64,000 nt of DNA from Bacteroidota bacterium (GTDB taxonomy: Bacteria; Bacteroidota; Bacteroidia; Cytophagales; Spirosomataceae): contig JAIUOF010000001.1 of NCBI GenBank assembly GCA_020161355.1, forward strand, positions 1,116,001 through 1,180,000, in the 5' to 3' direction. The notes below the pieces were generated by a model that did no database searches, was not told the DNA's origin, and worked only from the letters and a program-made list of their open reading frames with translations. The number at the start of each line of letters is the position of its first letter. The first letter of the stretch is position 1. Shown here in pieces: positions 36,731 through 46,800 of this stretch. The translations under genes and the position numbers were made by a program.

Positions 36731-38926
36731 ATGAAAAACATTAATTTAATTCTTTTTCTATTCTGGTTCAACACCAACGCACAGATGATTACAATTCCGG
36801 TCGAAACTAAAGACAATGCTTTGGTGCTTCAAACCGACAAAGAAAACAGGCTGAGGATGACCTATTTTGGTAAGAAATTAAAATCAGCCACTGAATATGA
36901 AAATTTAAAAGTTTCATCGGCCCGTTATGACGAAGCTAACGCAGGAATTGCAAGTTCGGCCTATACACCATCAGGAACCTGGAATCTGGGTGAGCCCGCA
37001 ATAGAGGTGATTCATGCCGATGGAAATACTTCTCTGGAATTAAAATATGTAAGTCACAAAGTTGAAAAAATTGAAGAAAACGTTTCCTTAATTTCTGTTT
37101 TTTTGAAGGATCCTCTGTACAGTACCGAAGTGACCCTTTTTTACAAAACATTTTCCAACGAAAATGTTATCGAACAATGGACAGTGATAAAGAATCTTGA
37201 AAAAGGAGTTCTGAAACTGAAAAAATATGCCTCTGCCAACCTCCATTTTGTAGCCAAAGACTTTTTTCTGCATCACTATCACGGAGAATGGGCTAAGGAA
37301 ATGAAACCCGAAGACACCAAACTTACCGCCGGAATAAAGACGCTGGATTCGAAACTGAATACCCGGGCAAATATTTATCAGCCACCCACTTTCCAGTTGT
37401 CGTTTGATGAACAGGCAACTGAGGACCATGGAAAAGTACTCATGGGAACACTGGGCTGGTCAGGAAATTTTCGGTTTGATTTTGAAAAAGACAATTACCA
37501 GAACCTAAAACTAATTGCAGGTATTAACCCTCATGCTGCCGAATATTCATTAAACCCAAATGAAGAATTCAAAACACCCTCTTTTATCGGTTGTTATTCA
37601 GAAAATGGTCAAGGCCAGGCCAGCCGCGACATGCACAATTGGGCAAGAAAATACAGAATTCTTGATGGGGAAGGCACCAGAATGACCCTCTTGAATAACT
37701 GGGAAGCTACTTATTTTGACTTTGATGAAAATAAAATAACCGGCTTATTTAAAGGAGCTAAAGATCTGGGAGTAGATATGTTTTTGCTTGATGACGGGTG
37801 GTTTGCCAATAAATACCCCAGAAACGGAGATGTGGCCGGCCTTGGAGATTGGCAGGAAAACAAGAAAAAACTTCCCAACGGAATCGGATTTTTGGTCAAA
37901 GAAGCCACGAAAGCAGGAGTAAAATTTGGGATTTGGGTGGAGCCGGAAATGGTCAATCCTAAGTCAGAACTATACGAAAAACACCTTGATTGGGTAATTC
38001 GGGAACCTAATCGACCCGAAACGTATTTCCGTAATCAGCTTCCTTTAGACCTGAGCAACCCTGAGGTTCAGGACTTTGTTTTTGGAGTATTGGATGGTTT
38101 ATTTACCAAAAATCCTGAGTTAGCCTTTATCAAGTGGGACTGCAATGCTGTGACTTACAATGCCCATTCTGCTTATCTCGAAAAAATGAAAAAGCCACAG
38201 ACTCACCTGTATGTAGATTATGTAAATGGCCTGTATAAGGTTTTACAAAGATTAAGGGCAAAATATCCCAAAATACCGATGATGTTATGCTCAGGTGGTG
38301 GAGGCAGAGTCGATTATGAGGCTTTGAAATATTTCACTGAGTTTTGGGTATCAGACAATACCGATCCGCTGGAAAGGATTTTTATGCAATGGGAATATTC
38401 GTATTATTACCCGGCAATAGCTTCCTGTAATCATATCACTGATTGGAGCAAGGTCGGCATCAAATACCGCACTGATGTGGCCATGATGGGCAAAATGGGC
38501 TATGATATTGTGGTAGATAAGCTGGATGAAAAAGAGCTGCTTTTTAGTCAAAATGCCCTGAAAAACTATTCCAACCTGAAAGAAACAATATGGAAGGGTG
38601 ATTTATACCGATTAATCAATCCTTTCGGAAATCAAATGGCGGCGGTAGAATATGTAAAAAAAGATAAAAGTAAGGCTGTGATATTTAATTATCTGATTGA
38701 AAATCGTTTTGATATGAATTCTCTGATTCCTGATATTAAACTAAAAGGGCTTGATCCCGAAAAAAAGTACAGTATTAAAGAGATAAATGTTTTTCCTGGA
38801 ACAAAAAGCTCTATTGATGAAAAAATGGAGTATTCGGGTGATTATTTAATGAAAATCGGTATCAATCCTGCCATAAATCACCAAAGGACGAGTGTAGTTT
38901 TAGAAATAAATGAGGTAAAACAATAA
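36731..38926 (+). CDS. Secreted GH36-family alpha-galactosidase
   Basis: 731 residues with a signal peptide (MKNINLILFLFWFNTNAQM). It shows the GH36 order of an N-terminal beta-sandwich (to ~290), (beta/alpha)8 barrel (~300-620) and C-terminal domain. Catalytic sites: the nucleophile Asp in FIKWDCNAVTYN near residue 469 and the acid/base Asp in FWVSDNTDPLERI near 540. GIWVEPEMVNPKSELY near 397 and the CSGGGGRVDYEAL loop near 521 are other barrel motifs. It should release alpha-galactosyl units from raffinose-type sugars, galactinol or melibiose outside the cytoplasm. It appears monocistronic. Confidence 0.92.
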   Translation: MKNINLILFLFWFNTNAQMITIPVETKDNALVLQTDKENRLRMTYFGKKLKSATEYENLKVSSARYDEANAGIASSAYTPSGTWNLGEPAIEVIHADGNTSLELKYVSHKVEKIEENVSLISVFLKDPLYSTEVTLFYKTFSNENVIEQWTVIKNLEKGVLKLKKYASANLHFVAKDFFLHHYHGEWAKEMKPEDTKLTAGIKTLDSKLNTRANIYQPPTFQLSFDEQATEDHGKVLMGTLGWSGNFRFDFEKDNYQNLKLIAGINPHAAEYSLNPNEEFKTPSFIGCYSENGQGQASRDMHNWARKYRILDGEGTRMTLLNNWEATYFDFDENKITGLFKGAKDLGVDMFLLDDGWFANKYPRNGDVAGLGDWQENKKKLPNGIGFLVKEATKAGVKFGIWVEPEMVNPKSELYEKHLDWVIREPNRPETYFRNQLPLDLSNPEVQDFVFGVLDGLFTKNPELAFIKWDCNAVTYNAHSAYLEKMKKPQTHLYVDYVNGLYKVLQRLRAKYPKIPMMLCSGGGGRVDYEALKYFTEFWVSDNTDPLERIFMQWEYSYYYPAIASCNHITDWSKVGIKYRTDVAMMGKMGYDIVVDKLDEKELLFSQNALKNYSNLKETIWKGDLYRLINPFGNQMAAVEYVKKDKSKAVIFNYLIENRFDMNSLIPDIKLKGLDPEKKYSIKEINVFPGTKSSIDEKMEYSGDYLMKIGINPAINHQRTSVVLEINEVKQ

Positions 38927-38938
38927 TTTAGTTCAGGA

Positions 38939-38969
38939 AAACTGCCCCTCAAAATCAATTGGGGCAGTT
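38939..38969 (-). terminator. Hairpin at the end of an SDR gene remnant
   Basis: AACTGCCCC and GGGGCAGTT pair perfectly over a 13-base loop. On the minus strand it follows the stop of the SDR remnant and reads into TTTTCC; for the plus strand it lies 13 bases after the alpha-galactosidase stop and could end that transcript too. Confidence 0.65.
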
Positions 38970-38977
38970 AAAAAATA

Positions 38978-39100
38978 TCATTCTAAAAGTGAGCCCATTT
39001 TCTTTCTGATAAAATCTGCTGCATATTTTGGTGCAAATCGGTAGAGTTTGTCCAGAAAACCCGCATCACTTCCCACAGTAACCCTAAATTTATCTGATTC
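38978..39100 (-). pseudogene. Remnant of a short-chain dehydrogenase gene, C-terminal 40 codons only
   Basis: On the minus strand the frame reads KFRVTVGSDAGFLDKLYRFA, then PKYAADFIRKKMGSLLE and a TGA stop. This matches the C-terminal end typical of Bacteroidota SDR-family oxidoreductases as I recall them. An in-frame TAG lies immediately upstream and no Rossmann part exists nearby, so only the tail survived. It was found by hand translation because it has no start codon. A terminator hairpin still follows it. Confidence 0.6.
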
Positions 39101-39369
39101 CTAAATAAATATTCTTTAAATTCTGTTTTTTAAGTATTTAACAGACCTTATTGTATTTTTTATGCTAATAAAGATATACTTCCCATAATTTAAATACCTT
39201 CTAAAAAAGCAGATATGCATGATAAGCACCAAATGGACATTTCAGCATTAAATGCACACTTTTCAAAGATTTTGCATTATTTCTTTATCGTAAAAATGAC
39301 GATTTTTAGGAATGAATTTAATAGTATTAATAAATACTCTCTAAAGAAAATTATAGAATTCGAACCCTT
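39101..39369. other. AT-rich spacer, no gene seen
   Basis: About 270 bases upstream of the unknown secreted protein. Low-complexity, no convincing coding frame, RNA or repeat. Confidence 0.5.
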
Positions 39370-41124
39370 ATGAATAGAAAACAATTTCTTCAAAAAGTAG
39401 GAATCGGCTCTGCATTACTGCCGGCTCTTTCATCCTTTACACCCGGAAATATTTCAACTGATTTATCAGTAAATGAACAATATATATTAGACGCAAATAA
39501 AAGAGAAGTTGACAGGCTTTTGGAAGTATATTCCAAACCTATTGCAAATTTAAGAAGAAGTCTGGGTTTTGATCTGGCCAATCTGGCAGCAGGCTATACG
39601 GAGCCCAAAAGTGCGTATTTTCAATCTGCCACAGTTTTAACACCCATGGAGGCCATAGTCAACTTTCTGATTTCAGAACAAAAACCCGATGGCACCCTTG
39701 ACTTTGGGAATCTTTCTTCTCCACCTGACACCGCTTTCATCATTGATCCTCTCTGTGCAGCTGCGAGAATTTTGAGAGAAAGCGGAGGACAAGAATCTCT
39801 GAGACAAAAACTGAAAGCTTTTATTACAAAAGCTGCCGACCAGCTGGCTATTGGCGGTGTCCACACACCTAATCACCGTTGGGTAGTGAGCTCGGCTCTT
39901 GCGAAAGTCAATGCCCTTTTTCCCCACAAAAAATACATGACAAGGATAAATCAATGGTTGGCCGAGAAAGTTTTTGCTGACCAGGATGGCGTTTACCTCG
40001 AACGCAGCATTACTTATGCCGAAGTCGTAAACCGATCATTGATTTTTTTGGCCGATTATGCCCAAAAAACTGAGCTACTGAAAAATGTTGAAAAAAACCT
40101 CAACTGGCTTTTCCACATGATGGAACCCAATGGCGACATGGTTACAGTCCAATCAAGAAGACAGGATGCGTTTCATCACCGCAACGTCACGGAGTTCTAT
40201 ATTCATTATCGATATATGGCTATAAAAACCGGAAATCCATTGTATGCTTCTATGCTTGGTTTTATTGAAAAAATGCCTGATTTTGAGGAAATCCAGGGAA
40301 GAAATCTCCTGTATTATATCCGAGAAAATCCATTTTTAGCAAAAGAACCCCGGAAGGATAGCCTTCCAACTAAATACGAAAGGCTATACGAAGGGATAAA
40401 TCTACTCAGAAAAAGAAACGAAAAAGAATCCTTGACACTTTTTGCAGGTACTGACTGGCCCACAATAGTGGCTTCAGGCCGATCAAGCAACCCATCACTG
40501 CTAATGTATAGAAAAGGTGACGCCATTCTAAAATATCTGCGAATTTCTACTTCTTTTTTCAGTATTGGCTATATCAGAGGTAAAGGAATAAAAAAAACAG
40601 CAACAGGATATCAAACCCAATTTAGTTTTGAAGCTCCCTACTATCAACCACTTCCTGAAAAATACCTGAAAGCCGACGGGGATTATGAACTAAGCCCAAG
40701 TACTGATGGCAGATTCTGGAATAAAATGGATTTTCAAAATCGCCCGCAGAGTAATGTCCAGAGATTAAATGCCGATATTAATTATGAAGAAAAGTCTGGC
40801 AAACATCTCTTAAACATCAGAATAAATGCTCAGCAAGGCGTAAAAGTTGTAATTGAAATGTGTTTCGACGAAAATGGCAAATTTATACATTCGGGAGAAA
40901 TTGAGTCGGGTTCGGGAGAAAACTATTTTTTGAAAGAGGGATATGTAATTTATAAATCAGGCAATGATGAGATAAAAATTGGACCGGGAGTCCAGCAACA
41001 TAAAAGCGTTCAAAACCTTGAAGGTGAAATGTACAGTACGCATTTCGGATCATTAAAAACCAATGGTAAATATTTGTATATCACCGGTATCTGCCCATTT
41101 GAATATACGCTGGAAATATCATAA
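39370..41124 (+). CDS. Exported protein of unknown function, probable helical-toroid carbohydrate-active protein
   Basis: 584 residues. The N-terminus NRKQFLQKVGIGSALLPAL looks like a Tat-type leader with Lys in place of the second Arg. The middle (about 75-330) is alpha-helical with toroid-like helix pairs, such as EAIVNFLISEQKPDGTLDFG, GVHTPNHRWVVSSALAKVN and YLERSITYAEVVNRSLIFLA. The C-terminal half (about 370-584) looks beta-rich. The His/Arg/Tyr-rich helices recall heparinase-like polysaccharide lyases, but I could not assign a family. It lies between the alpha-galactosidase and inositol oxygenase genes. Confidence 0.65.
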   Translation: MNRKQFLQKVGIGSALLPALSSFTPGNISTDLSVNEQYILDANKREVDRLLEVYSKPIANLRRSLGFDLANLAAGYTEPKSAYFQSATVLTPMEAIVNFLISEQKPDGTLDFGNLSSPPDTAFIIDPLCAAARILRESGGQESLRQKLKAFITKAADQLAIGGVHTPNHRWVVSSALAKVNALFPHKKYMTRINQWLAEKVFADQDGVYLERSITYAEVVNRSLIFLADYAQKTELLKNVEKNLNWLFHMMEPNGDMVTVQSRRQDAFHHRNVTEFYIHYRYMAIKTGNPLYASMLGFIEKMPDFEEIQGRNLLYYIRENPFLAKEPRKDSLPTKYERLYEGINLLRKRNEKESLTLFAGTDWPTIVASGRSSNPSLLMYRKGDAILKYLRISTSFFSIGYIRGKGIKKTATGYQTQFSFEAPYYQPLPEKYLKADGDYELSPSTDGRFWNKMDFQNRPQSNVQRLNADINYEEKSGKHLLNIRINAQQGVKVVIEMCFDENGKFIHSGEIESGSGENYFLKEGYVIYKSGNDEIKIGPGVQQHKSVQNLEGEMYSTHFGSLKTNGKYLYITGICPFEYTLEIS

Positions 41125-41126
41125 AA

Positions 41127-41157
41127 TAAGGGGGTAGAAAACCATCTACCCCCTTAA
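41127..41157. terminator. Bidirectional terminator between the exported protein gene and inositol oxygenase
   Basis: TAAGGGGGTAGA and TCTACCCCCTTA pair perfectly over a short loop. A residues precede and T/A residues follow. It serves both convergent genes. Confidence 0.85.
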
Positions 41158-41198
41158 TATTTAACCAATTTTTCTATGATGTAAATTCTAACTTTATT

Positions 41199-42059
41199 CT
41201 AAAACTTCAAAGTAGCCGGCAAATATTTGGCGACAAGATCCTCATAATAAGGCCTTAGAGCTTTTGCATCAGGTGCCACAGGTACTTTTGAATACAAATC
41301 ATACGGGTTAAACTTATCTACCCATTTAAACATTTCATGATCGTGGGCGTTCATCAGGTGATCGTAAGCGTGTTCCCGATGCTGAGCATAAAAAGAATGG
41401 TAACGCAACATGTAGAGGCCTTCTTCAGGTAAATAGTTTTTCATCATTTGATAGATGTACTCATCATGTCCCCAGCTCATTTTCACATTATCGAGGCCAC
41501 AATTGGGTTCATAAATGCCATATTTTGTATTGTATCTTGGGTCTTTTGAATCAGGATTTGCATCAAAAAATTCAGGGTAAACTATCTTATCAGAATGCTT
41601 GCAACCGGTTGGAAAAGTATCACCCACCACAGCCCATTGCGGCTCTCCAAAAAGACATAGAACCTTACCCAAATCATGCATAAAGCCCGTCAGCACAAAC
41701 CAATCAGGGTGTCCGTCGGCTCTGATGGCCTCAGAAGTTTGCAATAAATGTTGAAGCTGATCGAGGTCTGTATCAGGGTCGCTATCGTCAACAAGGGTAT
41801 TTAAAAAATCTACGGCGTCCCAGATAGTCATTTCTTTCTTATTAAAAGCTAGAAATTCCTTTTCCTTTTCTTCTACGAAATTATAGGTCTGATAAGTATG
41901 ATTAAGCCTGTAAAACTCTCTAACTGTGTTAACTCTCTCTGAATCAACGTAGTTTCGGTAATCTTCTTTAGCTTTTTTACCCGGTTCCGGATATCTTTCC
42001 AACACATCATCCTCCCATTCTTCAATGCTTTTTAAAGGATTAGAATTGACATTTTCCAT
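41199..42059 (-). CDS. myo-Inositol oxygenase
   Basis: Converts myo-inositol and O2 to D-glucuronate with a diiron centre. 286 residues, same size as animal and plant MIOX. All HD-type ligands are visible: [19 protein letters not shown] (about 119-137) with His-Asp, [15 protein letters not shown] after it, [13 protein letters not shown] near 196, [19 protein letters not shown] near 219 and [11 protein letters not shown] near 252. Only a subset of bacteria carry this family, and it was long regarded as eukaryotic, so transfer is possible. It sits downstream of SusD but after a terminator, so it may have its own promoter. Confidence 0.95.
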   Translation of the reverse strand: MENVNSNPLKSIEEWEDDVLERYPEPGKKAKEDYRNYVDSERVNTVREFYRLNHTYQTYNFVEEKEKEFLAFNKKEMTIWDAVDFLNTLVDDSDPDTDLDQLQHLLQTSEAIRADGHPDWFVLTGFMHDLGKVLCLFGEPQWAVVGDTFPTGCKHSDKIVYPEFFDANPDSKDPRYNTKYGIYEPNCGLDNVKMSWGHDEYIYQMMKNYLPEEGLYMLRYHSFYAQHREHAYDHLMNAHDHEMFKWVDKFNPYDLYSKVPVAPDAKALRPYYEDLVAKYLPATLKF

Positions 42060-42162
42060 TATTTATAAATTTAGGTTGAAACATATAAAAATATAACAAA
42101 AAATTTTAAGTCTTTAATTTTTTATGATAAAAATATGTTTCCAGTTTGAATACTTAATAAAT

Positions 42163-42202
42163 AGGCTCCCTATTCTATTTTTGAAATAAGAATAAGGAAC
42201 CT
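42163..42202 (-). terminator. Terminator after SusD (minus strand only)
   Basis: On the minus strand AGGTTCCTTATTCT pairs with AGAATAGGGAGCCT with G-U wobbles at two positions; on the plus strand those positions are C-A mismatches. This strand bias marks a true minus-strand RNA hairpin ending the susCD transcript, upstream of the inositol oxygenase gene. Confidence 0.65.
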
Positions 42203-42244
42203 GAAATTGATATATTGATTATTTTAAGGTTAATCCAATATTAA

Positions 42245-43855
42245 TCAATATCCCGGATTTTGTTTTAAAGCCGGATTGAGGGTCATGGCTCCCTGAGGAA
42301 TAGGCAGAATCCTTTTGTTTTTATCTGCGTCAGTTTTATAACCCCACTTGTTTTCAAACTTACCAAAACGGATCATGTCATTTCGGTGCCATGTTTCCAT
42401 CGCAAACTCCCTGGATCTTTCCTGATATAAGTCCTCAAGGCTTACAGTCGTAAGTGCCGGTGAAGTAGTGCGATTAGAACGAACCTGGTTTACTAAATCG
42501 GCAACTACCTGTGCAGATCCATTACTTCTCAATGTAGCTTCTGCTTTCATCAAAAGTATATCGGAAAATCTGAAAACAGGAAAATCATTATTTTGGTTAC
42601 GGTTGGTTGAAGTGGCATCAGGGAAAAACTTAATGTTTCTGTAACCCATATTCCAGGCAATTTCGTCGTTACCTAAGTCAAAAGTGGCCACATCCTGACG
42701 TAGTTTAATTTCCGGCGTAAGCTCTACCTGATAAGTGTATTTTTCACCACCATCAGATCCTGTATAGAATTGATCATAACCCTTTTTGGTTGTCGTAACC
42801 GTAACAGGAGTAACTCCATCTGCAAGAAATTGTTTGCCTGTTAACCACTGCTTATTTCTGATATCATTTTCATCATTGAAATGAGCATAAAATTCGGGCA
42901 AGGTGCTTCTTGGTGCTGAAGGCGTAAATGGCAAATTGAATCTTGTTCGAAGTGATCGAGGCACGTCATAGCGAGCATGATACATAAAGCCATTGGTACC
43001 ACTCATAGCCGCAGCAGCAGGGTCATAGGGTATCGCAAAAATGAATTCCTTCATCTGAGGGCCATTGTCAGGATAAAACATTTTGAGATAATTGGCCCTT
43101 GATTCGATTGAAAACTTACCTGAATTGATTAATGCGTTACAAGCTTCAATACACTCTGCATTTTTTGCAGTTCCGGTATAAACTTCAGCATTCAGATACA
43201 TTTTTGCCAGCAAAGCCTGAGCTCCCCATTGGGTAAACCGACCATAGGTAGCCATACTTACTTCCGTACTCAAGCTTGGAATAGCCGCTTTAATTTCAGT
43301 TTCAATGAATTTGAAAACTTCAGCACGGGGAGTATTGGTTTTTGGAGTAAAGTCTCCATAAGTATCATATATAGGCACATTACCAAACAGATCCATCATC
43401 ATAAAGTAAGCAAAAGCTCTCACCATTTTTAGTTCGGCTAAATTCTGAGCTTTGGAGGCAGTGGCCTCAGGTATAGTTGTCTCCAAAATAGAAAGTGCCT
43501 GATTTGTTGTTCCTATCACGGTAGAAAGCCAGTTCCAACAGGTATTAGTAGCACCATGATCTTTGGTCCAGGAATGGTAATGCATATCGATATATCCTCG
43601 GTTATCATACCAGTTTCCTCCACGGGCAGGCATTATTGCCTCATCAGTGGTGAGGGATTGCATAAACCAATAATCTAATGCGAAATTCCCTCTCAATGCA
43701 GCATATGGAGGACCAGAGGCCTGAATAAACTGGGCGGTTGTTTGCGGGAAAATATCAGGAGTGAGCTGGGTATTTACCGGCACATCGATCTTATGGCATC
43801 CAAACACCAGAAGGCCGATCATTATTAAAAAAGAACTTTTAAATATATTTTTCAT
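42245..43855 (-). CDS. SusD/RagB-family outer-membrane lipoprotein
   Basis: 536 residues with a lipoprotein signal (LIMIGLLVFGCHKIDV, Cys at about residue 20), so it is surface anchored. The TPR-like SusD fold is supported by AELKMVRAFAYFMMMDLFGN near 143, ALLAKMYLNAEVYTG near 213, and the C-terminal YQERSREFAMETWHRNDMIR with LPIPQGAMTLNPALKQNPGY. SusD proteins capture glycans and hand them to the paired TonB transporter. It is 33 bases after susC. Confidence 0.95.
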   Translation of the reverse strand: MKNIFKSSFLIMIGLLVFGCHKIDVPVNTQLTPDIFPQTTAQFIQASGPPYAALRGNFALDYWFMQSLTTDEAIMPARGGNWYDNRGYIDMHYHSWTKDHGATNTCWNWLSTVIGTTNQALSILETTIPEATASKAQNLAELKMVRAFAYFMMMDLFGNVPIYDTYGDFTPKTNTPRAEVFKFIETEIKAAIPSLSTEVSMATYGRFTQWGAQALLAKMYLNAEVYTGTAKNAECIEACNALINSGKFSIESRANYLKMFYPDNGPQMKEFIFAIPYDPAAAAMSGTNGFMYHARYDVPRSLRTRFNLPFTPSAPRSTLPEFYAHFNDENDIRNKQWLTGKQFLADGVTPVTVTTTKKGYDQFYTGSDGGEKYTYQVELTPEIKLRQDVATFDLGNDEIAWNMGYRNIKFFPDATSTNRNQNNDFPVFRFSDILLMKAEATLRSNGSAQVVADLVNQVRSNRTTSPALTTVSLEDLYQERSREFAMETWHRNDMIRFGKFENKWGYKTDADKNKRILPIPQGAMTLNPALKQNPGY

Positions 43856-43888
43856 ATCAATGTCAATATTTTAGATTTTGTGATTTTC

Positions 43889-46800
43889 TTAAAACGATAC
43901 ATTTAGACCGAACAAAACTGTACGGGTTTTAGGATAGAAATTATTGGAATCAACACCCGGAGCCAATCCTCCCTGATTGATTTCAGGATCAATACCCGTA
44001 TATTTCGTTATCACAAAAGCATTGTTAACAGAGGTATAGACCCTCAAACTTCTGATATTTTTGTTAGTAATTTTGAAATTATAACCCAAAGTAGCATTGT
44101 CGAGACGAACATAACTTCCGTCTTCAATAAATCTCGAAGAATACTTGAATGAGTTCACGTCTTTAGTACTTTCGTCAGCTACATCTTTCAGGATATTGGT
44201 AAACTGAGCTGTTGTGGGTCTGAACAGGTCAGCACGGGTAGCATTAAATATTTTGTTTCCAAAAACGCCCCTTACAAATACATTCAGGTCAAAATTCCCA
44301 TAAGTGAGGGTATTAGCCCATCCCAATAAAAGTTTGGGCTGCGGACTTCCTGAATAACGATAATCTTTGCCAATTACCGGAGTAGTGGTGGTACCGCCTG
44401 TGCTGGAATAATATTGCGACACACCACTTTCATTTTTGCCGGCATATTCAAATGTAAAGAACTGACCCAGAGGCCTTCCTCCTTTTAGAATTTGCAAAGT
44501 ACTTCCGGTTTGACCGCTACCTTCCGGCTGAGTGATGCGAATTGAATCACCACCGGAAAAAAGTGGATTGGTAAGGCTCACTATCTGGTTTTTATTGTGA
44601 GCGAGGTTCAGACTCGTAGTCCAATTGAGGCCTTTATCACTTCTGATTGGATTGGCTGTCAGGCTTAACTCAATACCTTTGTTACTCATGCTTCCACCAT
44701 TAGCCACGATTCTACCCACAGGAACCAAAATTGGGTTTACCTGATAAGAATAAATCATTCCGGTGGTTTTTTTGTCATAAACCTCTACCGAACCACTCAG
44801 CAAACCTTTCAAAAGGGTAAAGTCAATGCCCAGGTTGGAAGTAGCTGTTTTTTCCCATTTCAAATCAGGATTGGCAGCCTGGGTAGGACCGTAAGCGGCT
44901 GTCTGAGTACCATTGTAATAATACGTACCCAACAAACCAGAAATGAATTGGGCCGTATAAGCATTGAAACCAGTAGCATTACCTGTCACACCATAACTGG
45001 CACGTAGTTTAAGGTCGTTGAAGATAGACTGATTTTTCATGAAGCCTTCTTCATTGATACGCCACGCCAAACCTACTGAAGGGAAATAACCCCATTGATT
45101 ATTTTGACCAAATACCGAACTACCATCTCTCCGAATAGAACCCTGGAAAAGGTATTTGTCAGAATATGAATAATTTAAACGAGCAAAATCAGAAATCAAT
45201 TTGTTTTCCTGAAATACCCCATCAGCACCAAAATTGATTCTGTAACCCGTAATTGCGTAAGGATTACTCAGTGCGAAATTGCCGTACCCAATGTTGTCAA
45301 CCGGAAAGTTGGTACTGGTAACCTGAAAACCGTCACCTAGCGTATTGTCTTGCCAGGAATATCCAATTACAGCATTGAGATAATGCTTTTCAAGGTTTTT
45401 GTTATAGGAAACAAAAGTCTCCAATACTTTCCGGGTATCCTGATAGGTATTTCGGAGTGCCGAACCATTCACACCGAAGTTCATAAGCGAGTGAACGGCA
45501 GGTGGATCAGGATTATTATAAAAATTGGCACTGTTATACTGAGAATAATAACTTCCGTAAGACTGGCTGTTGAGTGAGGTTGTATTTTGGTAAGATAAAT
45601 TTAAATCATAAGATAGATTAAATGGCAAGTCCACATGTGTATTAAATGAACCAATGAGGTTATTGTATTTATTGTTATCCTTGGCTTTTTCAATGAGAGC
45701 AAGCGGGTTAAAATAACCTGTATTTTGCCAGTTTTCAAAATAGGTTCCATCGTCATTTTTAACGGGTGATACTGGCAAACGTTTTATCATTTGATCCAAA
45801 ACATTGTTACGCATCGGAGTATTGTTGGCGTTGTTGTTGGAATTAACCACCGACAATGCAAATTTCACTTTGTCATTTAATGCAAATTGTTCAATTGACA
45901 TCCTTGCGATCACTCTTTGAAGATTACTGGAGAGTAGAATACCTTGTTTATCAGAATAGTTTAGACTTGCACTGTAGGTATTATGCTCTCCCCCTCCACT
46001 AAATGAAACGTTGTGATTTTGAGAGTACGCTGTAGGTTTCATAACCACTGACTGCCAGTCGGTATCAAAACCTTTGTCATCATTTGGAGAAAGGCTTTGT
46101 CCATTTTTTGAAATAAAGGCCCTTAGTTCTGAGGCATTCATCATGTCAAGTTTACTGGAAACTTTTTCTATTCCCACATAACCATTGTACATCACCTGCA
46201 TAGCACCTTTTTTTCCTTTTTTTGTAGTGATCATAATCACCCCATTGGCCGCTCTGTTACCATATATTGAAGTTGCTGCTGCATCTTTCAAAACATCAAT
46301 GGTGGCAATATCGTCAGGAGCTATAACCGAGATGTCAGCTCCGGGTACCCCATCAATTACATAAAAAGGTCCTTGTGAAGAATTAAGCGTAGAAGCACCA
46401 CGCAATATCATGGCTGCTCTTTGGTTGGGGTCACCATTGGAGGATATGTTTAATCCCGGCACTTTACCCTGAAGCAACTGCCCTACGTCCACAATGGCTC
46501 CTCGGTTCAAATCCCCGGGTTTAATATTGGCAATGGCACTGGTCAGGTTTTTCTTGGATTGAGTACCATAACCTACCACAACTACCTCGTTAAGATTACT
46601 TTCACTCAATTTCATCACAACATCAATGGTTGAGCGACCATTTACAGCAACCTTTTGAGTTTCATAACCCACAAAACTGAATACCAGCGAAGCACCTGAA
46701 GGACTCGAAATGCTATAAACGCCTTCTGAGTTAGTAGAAGTGCCCTGTGAAGTTCCACTTACCACAACCGATACGCCAGGTAATACTTCATTTCCATCAC

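Noticed and set aside
41199..42059. General HD-domain phosphohydrolase call
   Set aside because: The length and ordered MIOX motifs ([23 protein letters not shown]) are specific to inositol oxygenase.
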